From: Candidatus Electronema nielsenii
GTDB taxonomy: Bacteria > Desulfobacterota > Desulfobulbia > Desulfobulbales > Desulfobulbaceae
Direction of reading: 5' to 3'
DNA length: 8,787 nucleotides
Assembly: GCA_026122915.1 (NCBI GenBank)
Contig: JAGIXO010000071.1
Coordinates: 1-8,787 of the forward strand
This document shows, in pieces, positions 1 through 6,197 of this stretch. The translations under genes were made by a program, and so were the position numbers. Under the pieces are notes generated by a model. That model made no database searches. It was not told the origin of the DNA and saw nothing but the letters and a program-made list of their open reading frames with translations. Each line of letters opens with the position of its first letter. Within the stretch, counting starts at the first letter, position 1.

Positions 1-1
1 C

Positions 2-919
2 CGCGACTACATCATCGGTTTGGAGGCGGTGCTGCCCACGGGCGAAATCATCAAGACCGGCGTGCGCACGGAAAAAGGCGTGGTCGGCTACGATCTGACC
101 CGGCTGCTGATCGGCTCGGAAGGCACGCTGGCGGTCTTCACCAAGCTCATCCTGCGCCTGCTGCCGCTGCCGGAAGCCAAGTCCACCTTCCTGCTCACCT
201 TTGCCGAGCTGGCCGAGGCGACCAAGCTGGTGGCGGAAATCCTCGCTGCCGGACTGCTGCCCTGCACCCTCGAATACATGGACAGAACCGCGATTGCCGC
301 TGTGCGCGACCGGCTGAAGCAGCCGCTGCCGGAGGGAACTGCGGCTCTGCTTTTGGTGGAGTTTGACGGCACGGCGGACGAAGTGGCGCAGCAGGCGGCC
401 CGCTTCGCCAAGTTTGTTGCGGAAAAAGGCAATTGCGTTCTCCGCCAGGCTGCGGACGAGCAGGAGACAGCGGAACTTTGGCTGGCTCGGCGTTCGATCT
501 CGCCTGCGGTGCTCTCGCTCAGGCCGCACAAAATCGCCGAGGACGTGGTGGTGCCGCGCTCAAAGATACCTGATCTGGTTGCCTTTACCGAGCAGCTTGC
601 TGTTGAACTGAACCTGCTCATCCTCACCTTTGGTCACGCAGGTGATGGCAACATCCACGTCAACATCATGCTCGACAAGAGCGATCCCGATGAACACCGC
701 AACGGCCTTGAGGCCAAAGAGCGGCTGTTCCGCTTTGTCCTCAGTCTCGGCGGCACGCTTTCCGGCGAGCACGGCATCGGCATCACCAAATCCGCCTTTC
801 TGCCGCTGGAGATTGACCCGGCCAGTCTCCAGCTCATGCGCAAACTGAAGCAGCTTTTTGATCCGAACGGCATTCTTAATCTATGCAAAATCTTTCCAAA
901 ATTCTCCGCTTCTACCTAA
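2..919 (+). CDS. glcD: FAD-linked glycolate/D-lactate oxidase subunit GlcD, 3' part
   Basis: The frame is open from the left edge, so the true start lies outside the window; 305 codons are visible. The family oxidises glycolate or D-lactate to the keto acid with FAD and usually works with a flavin partner (GlcE) and an iron-sulfur subunit (GlcF) that passes electrons to the quinone pool. The visible part begins with RDYIIGLEAVLPTGEI, followed by GYDLTRLLIGSEGTLAVFT, the end of the FAD-binding PCMH domain. The C-terminal FAD-oxidase domain carries FGHAGDGNIHVNI (about visible residues 210-222), GGTLSGEHGIG (about 250-260) and LFDPNGILN near the end. The usual NPGKIF ending is NLCKIF here. A TTG at 20 is internal to the conserved segment and is not a start. 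No glcE or glcF follows on this side. Exact substrate is not decided by sequence; D-lactate dehydrogenase of the same family is the alternative. Confidence 0.93.
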   Translation, partial: RDYIIGLEAVLPTGEIIKTGVRTEKGVVGYDLTRLLIGSEGTLAVFTKLILRLLPLPEAKSTFLLTFAELAEATKLVAEILAAGLLPCTLEYMDRTAIAAVRDRLKQPLPEGTAALLLVEFDGTADEVAQQAARFAKFVAEKGNCVLRQAADEQETAELWLARRSISPAVLSLRPHKIAEDVVVPRSKIPDLVAFTEQLAVELNLLILTFGHAGDGNIHVNIMLDKSDPDEHRNGLEAKERLFRFVLSLGGTLSGEHGIGITKSAFLPLEIDPASLQLMRKLKQLFDPNGILNLCKIFPKFSAST

Positions 920-978
920 TGTGCAACTGCGTAACTCATAGTCAATTTTAAAAGAGGGTGCGGGCGTGACAAGGGCTG

Positions 979-1006
979 TTGACGATTGGGCAGGGGCAAT
1001 TATGTT
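979..1006 (+). promoter_or_regulatory. Promoter-like pair upstream of an orphan terminator
   Basis: TTGACG (979-984) and TATGTT (1001-1006) are separated by 16 bp and match the sigma-70 boxes at 5 of 6 and 4 of 6 positions. Transcription would begin near 1013 and reach the hairpin terminator at 1134-1157, giving an RNA of about 145 nt with no convincing coding frame. Such matches also arise by chance, so this is only a candidate. Confidence 0.25.
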
Positions 1007-1097
1007 CAGCAGAGGCTACCGCTCTCCCGTGCGCAGCAAAGCATCGAGCGTGATGACTTCGAGAATGGTTTTTCGGGAGCAGCACGGAGGGCGGGAG

Positions 1098-1125
1098 GTA
1101 GGCTGGGTTGAGGAACGAAACCCAG
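1098..1125 (+). repeat. REP-like palindrome with GTAG head
   Basis: GTAG (1098-1101) is followed by a perfect 7-bp stem, CTGGGTT (1103-1109) and AACCCAG (1119-1125), around the loop GAGGAACGA. A 5' GTAG tetranucleotide plus palindrome is the layout of REP elements moved by REP-associated (Y1) transposases, and GGGTTGAGGAACGAAACCC-type sequences are, from memory, common dispersed repeats in many bacteria. Only one copy is in this window and no transposase is present, so mobility is inferred from form alone. Confidence 0.6.
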
Positions 1126-1133
1126 AAGAAGTT

Positions 1134-1157
1134 CCGGCCCCTTCCGGGGCCGGTTTT
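1134..1157 (+). terminator. Rho-independent terminator
   Basis: CCGGCCCC (1134-1141), loop TTCC, and GGGGCCGG (1146-1153) form a perfect 8-bp GC stem, followed at once by TTTT (1154-1157). On the plus strand this is a standard intrinsic terminator. It lies 215 bases beyond the glcD stop, which is far but still allows it to end the glcD transcript; it could instead end a short local RNA. On the minus strand the flank is not T-rich, so it acts in one direction. Confidence 0.65.
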
Positions 1158-1648
1158 CAGAACTACCGAAGAAGCGTGAGCAAAAGCACGATGATTTGCA
1201 CTATTTGCTTGTAGCTAACTCGGATTTCCATTGTCATCTTTATCATATATCCTCATATGAATAGAGATGGCGGCACCGCCAACTATTATTAAGTCGGCAT
1301 TTATAACGCGCCATTGCATGGCGCGGCCCTCGGCTTACCGCGAATGGCCTTGAGCAGCAGCACGGTTCATGAGTTTTACCATTCTCCTGAATTAAGGTAC
1401 AAGAGTACACCTGCACCCTGTCCTCACAAGCTCCGCACCTTTAGCGGTTTACTATACCGCAATCCAGAGTGTAGTTGCACTCTGAAATCTTCCTTCCTCA
1501 CTGTACACGGTTAGATAGAGTCAATAAGGTTAGTTATTGGTCTTACCTTTGTCTCAACAGACAAATACATTCACCATGTTGTTGTGGGGGCATTGTATTC
1601 ACTACGGCATGATTGATCGGTCAATTATAAGCACCGGGACTCCCGCTG

Positions 1649-3253
1649 TCAACAAGGAAAGAGCCTCTTCTCCATCTCCATCAACAGTCCGGCTAAACTT
1701 GCCGCATCTCTGGCACTGACATAAACCCCGCCATTCGCCTGTAACGGCAGACCCTCCGGCAGTAGGTCCATCTTGTTATAAACCCGCAGGCAGGGAATCT
1801 GTTCCAGCTCAAGTTCGTGCAGCAGGCTATCCACCACTTCTGCCTGCTGCTGCCACGCCGGATTCGCCAAATCAATCACATGCAGAAGCAAGTCAGCCTC
1901 AGACAGCTCTTCGAGCGTTGAGGCAAAGGCCTTGAGCAGTTCAGCAGGCAGATTGCGGATAAATCCCACAGTGTCTGTCAGCACTGCCTCAGTGCCGCCA
2001 GGCAGCCGGAAGCGGCGCGAGGTGGGGTCAAGAGTGGCGAACAGCATGTCCTCGGCGAGAATGTCCGCGCCGGTCAGACTGTTGAGCAGGGTGGATTTGC
2101 CCGCGTTGGTGTAGCCGACCAGCGAAACCACCGGCACCTCATGCTTGCGGCGGCGGCTCCGGCGATGATAGCGCTGGCTACCCACTTCTTTCAGCTCATC
2201 AGCGAGCCGAGCGATGCGATCTTTGATCCGACGACGGTCGATCTCTAACTTGGTCTCGCCTGGCCCGCGTGCGCCGATGCCACCGGTGAGCCGAGAGAGC
2301 GAATCATCTCTGGAGGCAAGAAAAGGGAGCAGGTATTTGAGCTGGGCCATCTCGATTTGCAGTCTTCCCTCGCGTGACAGGGCGCGAGAAGCGAAGATAT
2401 CAAGAATCAGCTGCGTGCGGTCGATCACCCGCAGGTCGGTGCGATTGGTGATGGAGCGCACCTGCGAAGGGGTCAGCTCTTGATCAAAGATAAGCAGATT
2501 AGCACCAGTGCTGATGCTCATCAGCATGATTTCCATCAGCTTGCCGCTGCCGAGGATAAAGCGAGGATCAACCCTACTGCGATGCTGAATCACCCGCTCG
2601 ACTGCTTGCACCTTGGCGGCGCGAGCTAACTCGGCCAGCTCCAGCATCGAATCCGCTGTCTCTGTCCGTGAACCAGTGCTGACTGAAATGAGAATGGCTC
2701 GCTCTTGGCCTTGATCGACCTTACGCAGCAGTTGAAGCCGGGCTAACTGTTCCTCGATAGTTTCAATCAAGGCGAGACAAGAAAACTGCGGCGTAGCAGG
2801 ATGCACTGGTTCCAGCAGCAGCCAGCCTTTTGCGCTGTCGGGCTGAACATGGGCAGTGTGCAATAGCTCAGTTTGACCGTCACGCAGAGTCAACACAGAC
2901 ATCAGGTCTAAGCGCAGGCAAACCATGTCCATGATGTCTTCCTCATCCGGGCCAGCTGTACCGAAATGAGTGTGGACGCAGCGTAGTCCGCAGAGCCGCC
3001 CCCCGCCGGTGCGCGATCTATCTAAGACCGGGATGACGATGCGGTCGTGATCACCGACAATAACCGTCTCCACCGTGCCAGAGCGATGAATGAGCAAACC
3101 AAGCTGCCGGTTCAGCTCCACTGATAAGATCATAAGACTGCGGGCAAGCTCTCGCCCAATCACTTCATCTGGGCTGACCTTTTTCCGTAGCAATTGTTCC
3201 AGCTGCCGGAGCTGGCTACTTTTGAGACCGGCGGTGCTGCCAACGATAGAAAT
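1649..3253 (-). CDS. hflX: Ribosome-associated GTPase HflX (long form)
   Basis: HflX binds the 50S subunit, uses GTP, and splits or rescues stalled ribosomes, notably after heat stress. With the start chosen here the protein has 534 residues. The N-terminal HflX domain includes FILGSGKLMEI (about 232-242); the glycine-rich signature GGIGARGPGETKLE is at about 324-337. The GTPase domain follows: G1 GYTNAGKST (380-388), G2 region ATLDPT (406-411), G3 DTVGF (427-431), G4 NKMD (493-496), G5 SA (513-514). The segment IVGSTAGLKSSQLRQLE, typical of the N-terminus of long HflX proteins, lies upstream of the first ordinary start codon (TTG at 3193). In that frame there is no ATG, GTG or TTG between the TGA upstream and this segment, but an ATT at 3253 sits 7 bases after GGGAGG, so I place the start there. 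A shorter protein from TTG 3193 (514 residues) would lose conserved residues. A promoter candidate lies just upstream. Confidence 0.93.
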   Translation of the reverse strand: MSIVGSTAGLKSSQLRQLEQLLRKKVSPDEVIGRELARSLMILSVELNRQLGLLIHRSGTVETVIVGDHDRIVIPVLDRSRTGGGRLCGLRCVHTHFGTAGPDEEDIMDMVCLRLDLMSVLTLRDGQTELLHTAHVQPDSAKGWLLLEPVHPATPQFSCLALIETIEEQLARLQLLRKVDQGQERAILISVSTGSRTETADSMLELAELARAAKVQAVERVIQHRSRVDPRFILGSGKLMEIMLMSISTGANLLIFDQELTPSQVRSITNRTDLRVIDRTQLILDIFASRALSREGRLQIEMAQLKYLLPFLASRDDSLSRLTGGIGARGPGETKLEIDRRRIKDRIARLADELKEVGSQRYHRRSRRRKHEVPVVSLVGYTNAGKSTLLNSLTGADILAEDMLFATLDPTSRRFRLPGGTEAVLTDTVGFIRNLPAELLKAFASTLEELSEADLLLHVIDLANPAWQQQAEVVDSLLHELELEQIPCLRVYNKMDLLPEGLPLQANGGVYVSARDAASLAGLLMEMEKRLFPC

Positions 3254-3296
3254 AGCTCTACCTCCCTTAGCGTATCAGAATTCCACGTTTCCCAGC

Positions 3297-3325
3297 AGGA
3301 TACCTTTTCTTTCTCGCTTTTTCAA
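3297..3325 (-). promoter_or_regulatory. Candidate hflX promoter
   Basis: On the minus strand, TTGAAA (3325-3320) and TATCCT (3302-3297) are 17 bp apart, matching the sigma-70 boxes at 5 of 6 and 4 of 6 positions. The predicted start of transcription near 3290 leaves a leader of about 37 bases, which contains the GGGAGG ribosome binding site for the proposed ATT start of hflX. No heat-shock sigma motif was recognised. Confidence 0.5.
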
Positions 3326-3367
3326 GCAGGGGATTCAACAGTACCAGCTCATTCCCTTTCTTCTCCT

Positions 3368-3396
3368 TTGAAAAAATACCGACAACCGATTATCTT
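3368..3396 (+). promoter_or_regulatory. Candidate promoter of the Lcl-domain gene
   Basis: TTGAAA (3368-3373) and TATCTT (3391-3396) are separated by 17 bp. Transcription would start near 3403, about 34 bases before the ATG at 3437. Its boxes almost copy those of the divergent hflX promoter, whose -35 box lies 42 bp away, so both may be read by the same housekeeping sigma factor. Confidence 0.5.
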
Positions 3397-3436
3397 ACTC
3401 TTGTTCTGCCGTCTGTAACTCAACTTGGGATGAAGA

Positions 3437-4051
3437 ATGAAAAGAACGATAGGTCTGCCGGTAATAGCTGCATTGTTTTTGCTGACATTATGGCCAGCTC
3501 CTACGCTGGGGCAGTGGAATATGGGCAAGACGATCAAAGACCTGCTTACCAAACGATCCGAAGCAAAAGAAGAAGAGAAGAATGCACAAAACCCTAAGAA
3601 GACACCAACTCGTTTCAAGGACAATGGCAATGGTACCCTAACTGACAGTGCCACTGGTTTGATCTGGCTGAAAGATGCCAACTGCGTCGTCTTCTTCAAG
3701 GAAGATCGCTCTGCCAAGAACAGTCGCAACTGGACAGAGGCACGGGTTGCGGCGAACCGCTTGGCTCATGGTTTCTGCGGCCTATCCGATAGCTCCAAGC
3801 AAGGTGAGTGGCGGCTGCCTGATCGCGAGGAACTACTTACTGTTGCTAACGATATCACGGGAAAAGAGAAATGGTTGGCGAACGAAGCCTTCACCGGCAT
3901 TCAACCATTCTATTACTGGTCATCCACTAAGGGCGATCTCTACCCAGACTATGCCTTCTACGTCAGCATGGTGCATGGCGTAGATAGCTATGCCTTTCAG
4001 CTCAACAGCTTCCACGTGCTGCCAGTGAAGAGCAAGCCGAAGCCGAAGTAA
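3437..4051 (+). CDS. Exported Lcl-domain (DUF1566) protein
   Basis: A 204-residue protein with a signal peptide: positive MKR, a hydrophobic stretch at about 5-18, and likely cleavage near PTLG/QW (25). A short lysine- and glutamate-rich linker (about 36-57) leads into one Lcl/DUF1566 domain (about 59-197). Family marks are RFKDNGNGTLTDSATGLIWL at 59-78, WTEARVAANRLA at 99-110, the turn GEWRLPDREELL at 123-134, YYWSST at 159-164, and the closing HVLPVK. Two cysteines (83 and 114) could form a disulfide. This domain is found in secreted or surface proteins of many Gram-negative bacteria, where it is thought to have a C-type-lectin-like or carbohydrate-linked role; no function is established for this protein. 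The tail KSKPKPK is basic. The ATG at 3437 has only a weak GGGATG ribosome binding site. It converges on asnS with 4 bp between the stops. Confidence 0.85.
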   Translation: MKRTIGLPVIAALFLLTLWPAPTLGQWNMGKTIKDLLTKRSEAKEEEKNAQNPKKTPTRFKDNGNGTLTDSATGLIWLKDANCVVFFKEDRSAKNSRNWTEARVAANRLAHGFCGLSDSSKQGEWRLPDREELLTVANDITGKEKWLANEAFTGIQPFYYWSSTKGDLYPDYAFYVSMVHGVDSYAFQLNSFHVLPVKSKPKPK

Positions 4052-4055
4052 GCCC

Positions 4056-5432
4056 TCAGCAGGGCGCGCTACCCGGCGTTCGGGGGAAGGGTATCACATC
4101 GCGGATGTTGCCCATGCCGGTGACAAACTGCACTAAGCGCTCAAAGCCGAGGCCGAAGCCTGCATGAGGCACAGAGCCGAAGCGGCGCAAGTCCAAGTAC
4201 CAGCTGTATTCCTCCAGATTCAGGCCCGCCTCAGTCATGCGGCCAGCGAGCAGGTCAAGCCGTTCCTCGCGCTGACTGCCGCCCACCAGCTCGCCAATGC
4301 CTGGCACGAGAATATCCATTGCCGCCACTGTGCGGTCGTCATCGTTGAGGCGCATGTAGAAGGGCTTGATGCTCTTCGGGTAATCCGTGACAATCACCGG
4401 GCGGCCTGCCAGCTCTTCGCACAAGAACCGTTCATGCTCGGATTGCAGGTCATTGCCCCATTGCACCGGGAAATCAAACTGCCTGCCTGACGTGCGCAGC
4501 GCATCCACTGCCTCGCTGTAGCTCATCCGCGCAAAAGGCTGCGCCTGCACTGCCTCCAGCTTTTGCAGCAGACCCTTGCTGACAAAGCGTTCAAACAAGT
4601 CCAACTCATCAGCGCAGTTGTTCATCACCGTGCCGACCAAATCCTTGATCAACGCCTCAGCAACTTCCATATCGCCTGCCAAGTCACAGAACGCCATCTC
4701 CGGCTCAAGCATCCAGAACTCAGCCAGATGCCGGGTGGTGTTCGAGTTCTCCGCCCTGAACGTCGGGCCAAAGGTATAGACCCTACCATGCGAGAGGGCG
4801 AATATCTCAGCTTGCAGTTGGCCGCTGACCGTCAGCCCGGCGCGACGGCCAAAGAAGTCCTGCTGGAACGGCTCCGGCCTGCGCAGCTGCTCCGCTGTCA
4901 GGGCGGTGACAGTGAACATCTCGCCTGCGCCCTCGCAGTCCGAGGTGGTGATGATCGGCGTATGTACCTGAAAGAAGCCCTGTTCCCGGAAGAAACGATG
5001 GATGGCGAAGTTCAGCTCAGAGCGGATGCGGGCCACTGCGCCAAAGGCGTTGGTGCGTGGCCGCAGATGGGAGATGGAGCGCAGAAACTCGACGCTGTGC
5101 CGCTTTTTCTGGAGCGGATAGCTCTCCGGGTCAGCATGGCCGATGATGCTCAGGCTCTCCGCCCGCAGCTCCACGGCCTGACCCTTGGCAGGCGAGGCCG
5201 CCAGCTTGCCGCAGACATGAACAGCACAGCCTGTGGTCAGCCGCCGCACTTCGCTTTCATAATTGCTCAGATTTGGCTCGGCCACCACTTGCAGCCCGGC
5301 TAAACAAGAGCCGTCCGTGACCTCGATAAAGCAGAGACTGCCAGAGTCACGGCAGGTGCGCACCCAGCCTTGCACCTCAACCGGCTGCTCTGTCGGGGCA
5401 GTGTGAAGCAGTTCTTTGATGCGTGGTTTCAT
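4056..5432 (-). CDS. asnS: Asparaginyl-tRNA synthetase
   Basis: Class IIb synthetase that activates asparagine with ATP and charges tRNA-Asn in the cytoplasm. The protein has 458 residues, close to the usual 460-470. The N-terminal OB-fold anticodon-binding domain begins VEVQGWVRTCRDSGSLCFIE (about 18-37). The catalytic core has TPIITTSDCEGAGEMF (158-173), motif 2 around FGPTFRAENSNTTRHL (221-236) with the following FWMLEPEM, GELVGGSQRE (380-389), and motif 3 GFGLGFERL (425-433). The ending IPFPRTP is typical; AspRS would differ at these points. The frame is open 107 codons further upstream, but that part overlaps the Uma2 gene in another frame. The ATG at 5432 begins the family-like MKPRIKELL and has GAAGGAG 11 bases upstream, so it is the start. 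Uma2 ends 22 bp upstream on the same strand, which implies co-transcription. A GTG three codons earlier is too close to the ribosome binding site. Confidence 0.97.
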   Translation of the reverse strand: MKPRIKELLHTAPTEQPVEVQGWVRTCRDSGSLCFIEVTDGSCLAGLQVVAEPNLSNYESEVRRLTTGCAVHVCGKLAASPAKGQAVELRAESLSIIGHADPESYPLQKKRHSVEFLRSISHLRPRTNAFGAVARIRSELNFAIHRFFREQGFFQVHTPIITTSDCEGAGEMFTVTALTAEQLRRPEPFQQDFFGRRAGLTVSGQLQAEIFALSHGRVYTFGPTFRAENSNTTRHLAEFWMLEPEMAFCDLAGDMEVAEALIKDLVGTVMNNCADELDLFERFVSKGLLQKLEAVQAQPFARMSYSEAVDALRTSGRQFDFPVQWGNDLQSEHERFLCEELAGRPVIVTDYPKSIKPFYMRLNDDDRTVAAMDILVPGIGELVGGSQREERLDLLAGRMTEAGLNLEEYSWYLDLRRFGSVPHAGFGLGFERLVQFVTGMGNIRDVIPFPRTPGSAPC

Positions 5433-5454
5433 GATAAGCACGACTCCTTCAAGA

Positions 5455-5931
5455 TCACAGCTCAAGATGGTTGGGAAACGTTGGGACAAGGAGAGAACAC
5501 TCAATGGCTCCGTCAGCGGAGAAGAACTGCATGGTTCCATCCTGAGCGCAGAGCCAGACCTCTTCCGCGCCGTGCGCCAGATACAGCATTCTCTTCCGCA
5601 GCATCTCGTGCGCAGTGTTGCCTGACGACAGCACTTCCACGCAGATTTCAGGGGCAACCGGACTCTCGGCCTCATGTTTGATCTGCTGCCACAGCGCATC
5701 GGAACACCAGACCACATCAGCAACCTTGGTGCCTTGTTCTGTGGCAATGGCAAACTCAGGTAAGGCTTTTCCTGTGTCCATAAGGCGGGTCAGGAGCCGT
5801 ATGATTTCTCCCTGCAACGCAGAGTGATACAAGCGCACTGGACTCATCAGAATCTGTCCCTGTTCATTCAGCTCGATTTTATATGGCAGATCCTGCAAAT
5901 GCGGATCAGCGCACACCTCTTGCCAGTTCAT
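5455..5931 (-). CDS. Uma2-family (DUF820) PD-(D/E)XK nuclease-like protein
   Basis: A 158-residue protein of the Uma2/DUF820 family, whose fold is related to restriction endonucleases; biological roles are mostly unproven, and many genomes carry multiple copies. Visible family features are KVADVVW (69-75) with the likely metal-binding Asp72, PEICVEVLSS (94-103) with Glu99, K113 in LRKRMLYLAHGAEEVWL (111-127), and YHSALQGEIIRLL near the front. It is somewhat shorter than the usual 180-200 residues, mainly at the N-terminus. The start at 5931 is chosen because AAGGAGGTGGGC directly precedes ATG, an ideal ribosome binding site; the longer frame to 6024 runs into repeats. A weak promoter candidate is TTGCAC (5995-5990), 17 bp, TACAAG (5972-5967). 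asnS follows after 22 bp and probably depends at least partly on this transcript. Nuclease activity is inferred from the family. Confidence 0.87.
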   Translation of the reverse strand: MNWQEVCADPHLQDLPYKIELNEQGQILMSPVRLYHSALQGEIIRLLTRLMDTGKALPEFAIATEQGTKVADVVWCSDALWQQIKHEAESPVAPEICVEVLSSGNTAHEMLRKRMLYLAHGAEEVWLCAQDGTMQFFSADGAIECSLLVPTFPNHLEL

Positions 5932-6006
5932 GCCCACCTCCTTGAGTGCATCAGATTGAATGCCTGCTTGTACCATACGTCGCCATGAGGTGCAACAATT
6001 CGCAAC

Positions 6007-6197
6007 AGCTTGCCGCTGCACCACCCGCCACGCTCTCTTAGACCTCTTGCAGAAGCAGGGCAGGCACAGAGGCCTGCGCCTACAGAAGATGTCGCAATCC
6101 GTGGTGTAGGGGCAGACCCCTGTGTCCGCCCTGTTGTCCGTAGTACCCTGCCGTGGAGCAACTTGCGAGCTACCACTACATTACCCCGCCACGCTCT
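6007..6197. repeat. Diverged direct repeats bracketing the REP-like pair
   Basis: Positions 6007-6036 and 6168-6197 are direct repeats of about 30 bases. They share the exact end CCCGCCACGCTCT, and with one small gap the rest differs almost only by transitions (G/A and C/T). Weaker similarity seems to extend about 15 bases further left of each copy. The right copy reaches two bases into the stop codon of the TIR gene. The layout suggests an old duplication, or insertion of the inverted pair into a repeat. Confidence 0.55.
6056..6133. repeat. Inverted pair of REP-like arms
   Basis: The 28-base arms 6056-6083 and 6106-6133 are inverted copies with 23 of 28 positions identical, separated by 22 bases. 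Read outward from the centre, each begins GTAGG and contains its own hairpin: in the left arm GCAGGC pairs with GCCTGC, and in the right arm GGGCAGAC pairs with GTCCGCCC with one mismatch. A GTAG head, internal palindrome and head-to-head pairing match REP doublets (BIME-like) known in many bacteria. It lies between the ends of the TIR gene and the Uma2 start, and could also act as a transcription barrier or mRNA stabiliser after the TIR gene. Confidence 0.65.

Larger units (their letters stand above)
920..1648. other. Long spacer without a convincing gene; hairpin-rich
   Basis: This 729-base spacer lies between the ends of glcD (+) and hflX (-), so neither gene needs a promoter here. Apart from the elements listed separately, it holds three further small perfect hairpins: CGCGCCA/TGGCGCG at 1307-1325 (loop TTGCA), GCGGT/ACCGC at 1444-1460, and CAGAGTG/CACTCTG at 1465-1484. 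A 34-codon frame on the minus strand (1319 to 1215) starts MQWRVINADLIIVGG and has GAGG 8 bases before its ATG; it cannot be called a gene without conservation. A minus-strand frame ends KTILEVITLDALLRTGER at about 1018, which reads like a protein C-terminus but has no beginning and runs back through the REP-like palindrome. Longer frames on the plus strand (966-1214, 1314-1514, 1537-1719) look random. Old gene remnants are possible. Confidence 0.6.

Noticed and set aside
1018..1130. Minus-strand frame ending KTILEVITLDALLRTGER
   Set aside because: It looks protein-like at the end, but there is no start and its upstream part is the REP-like repeat; at most a gene remnant, not supported enough to annotate.
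966..1214. 82-codon plus-strand frame with GTG start and GAGGG upstream
   Set aside because: It reads straight through the REP-like palindrome and the GC terminator hairpin, and its protein has no recognisable pattern.
1612..1625. ATTGA-TCGG-TCAAT hairpin after the hflX stop
   Set aside because: The stem is short and AT-rich without a following T tract on the minus strand; it is too weak to call a terminator.
4052..4065. GCCCT-CAGC-AGGGC hairpin between the convergent Lcl gene and asnS
   Set aside because: The 5-bp stem has no T tract on either side, so a bidirectional terminator cannot be claimed.
4563..5303. 246-codon plus-strand frame
   Set aside because: It is antisense to asnS, whose motifs are unmistakable on the other strand.
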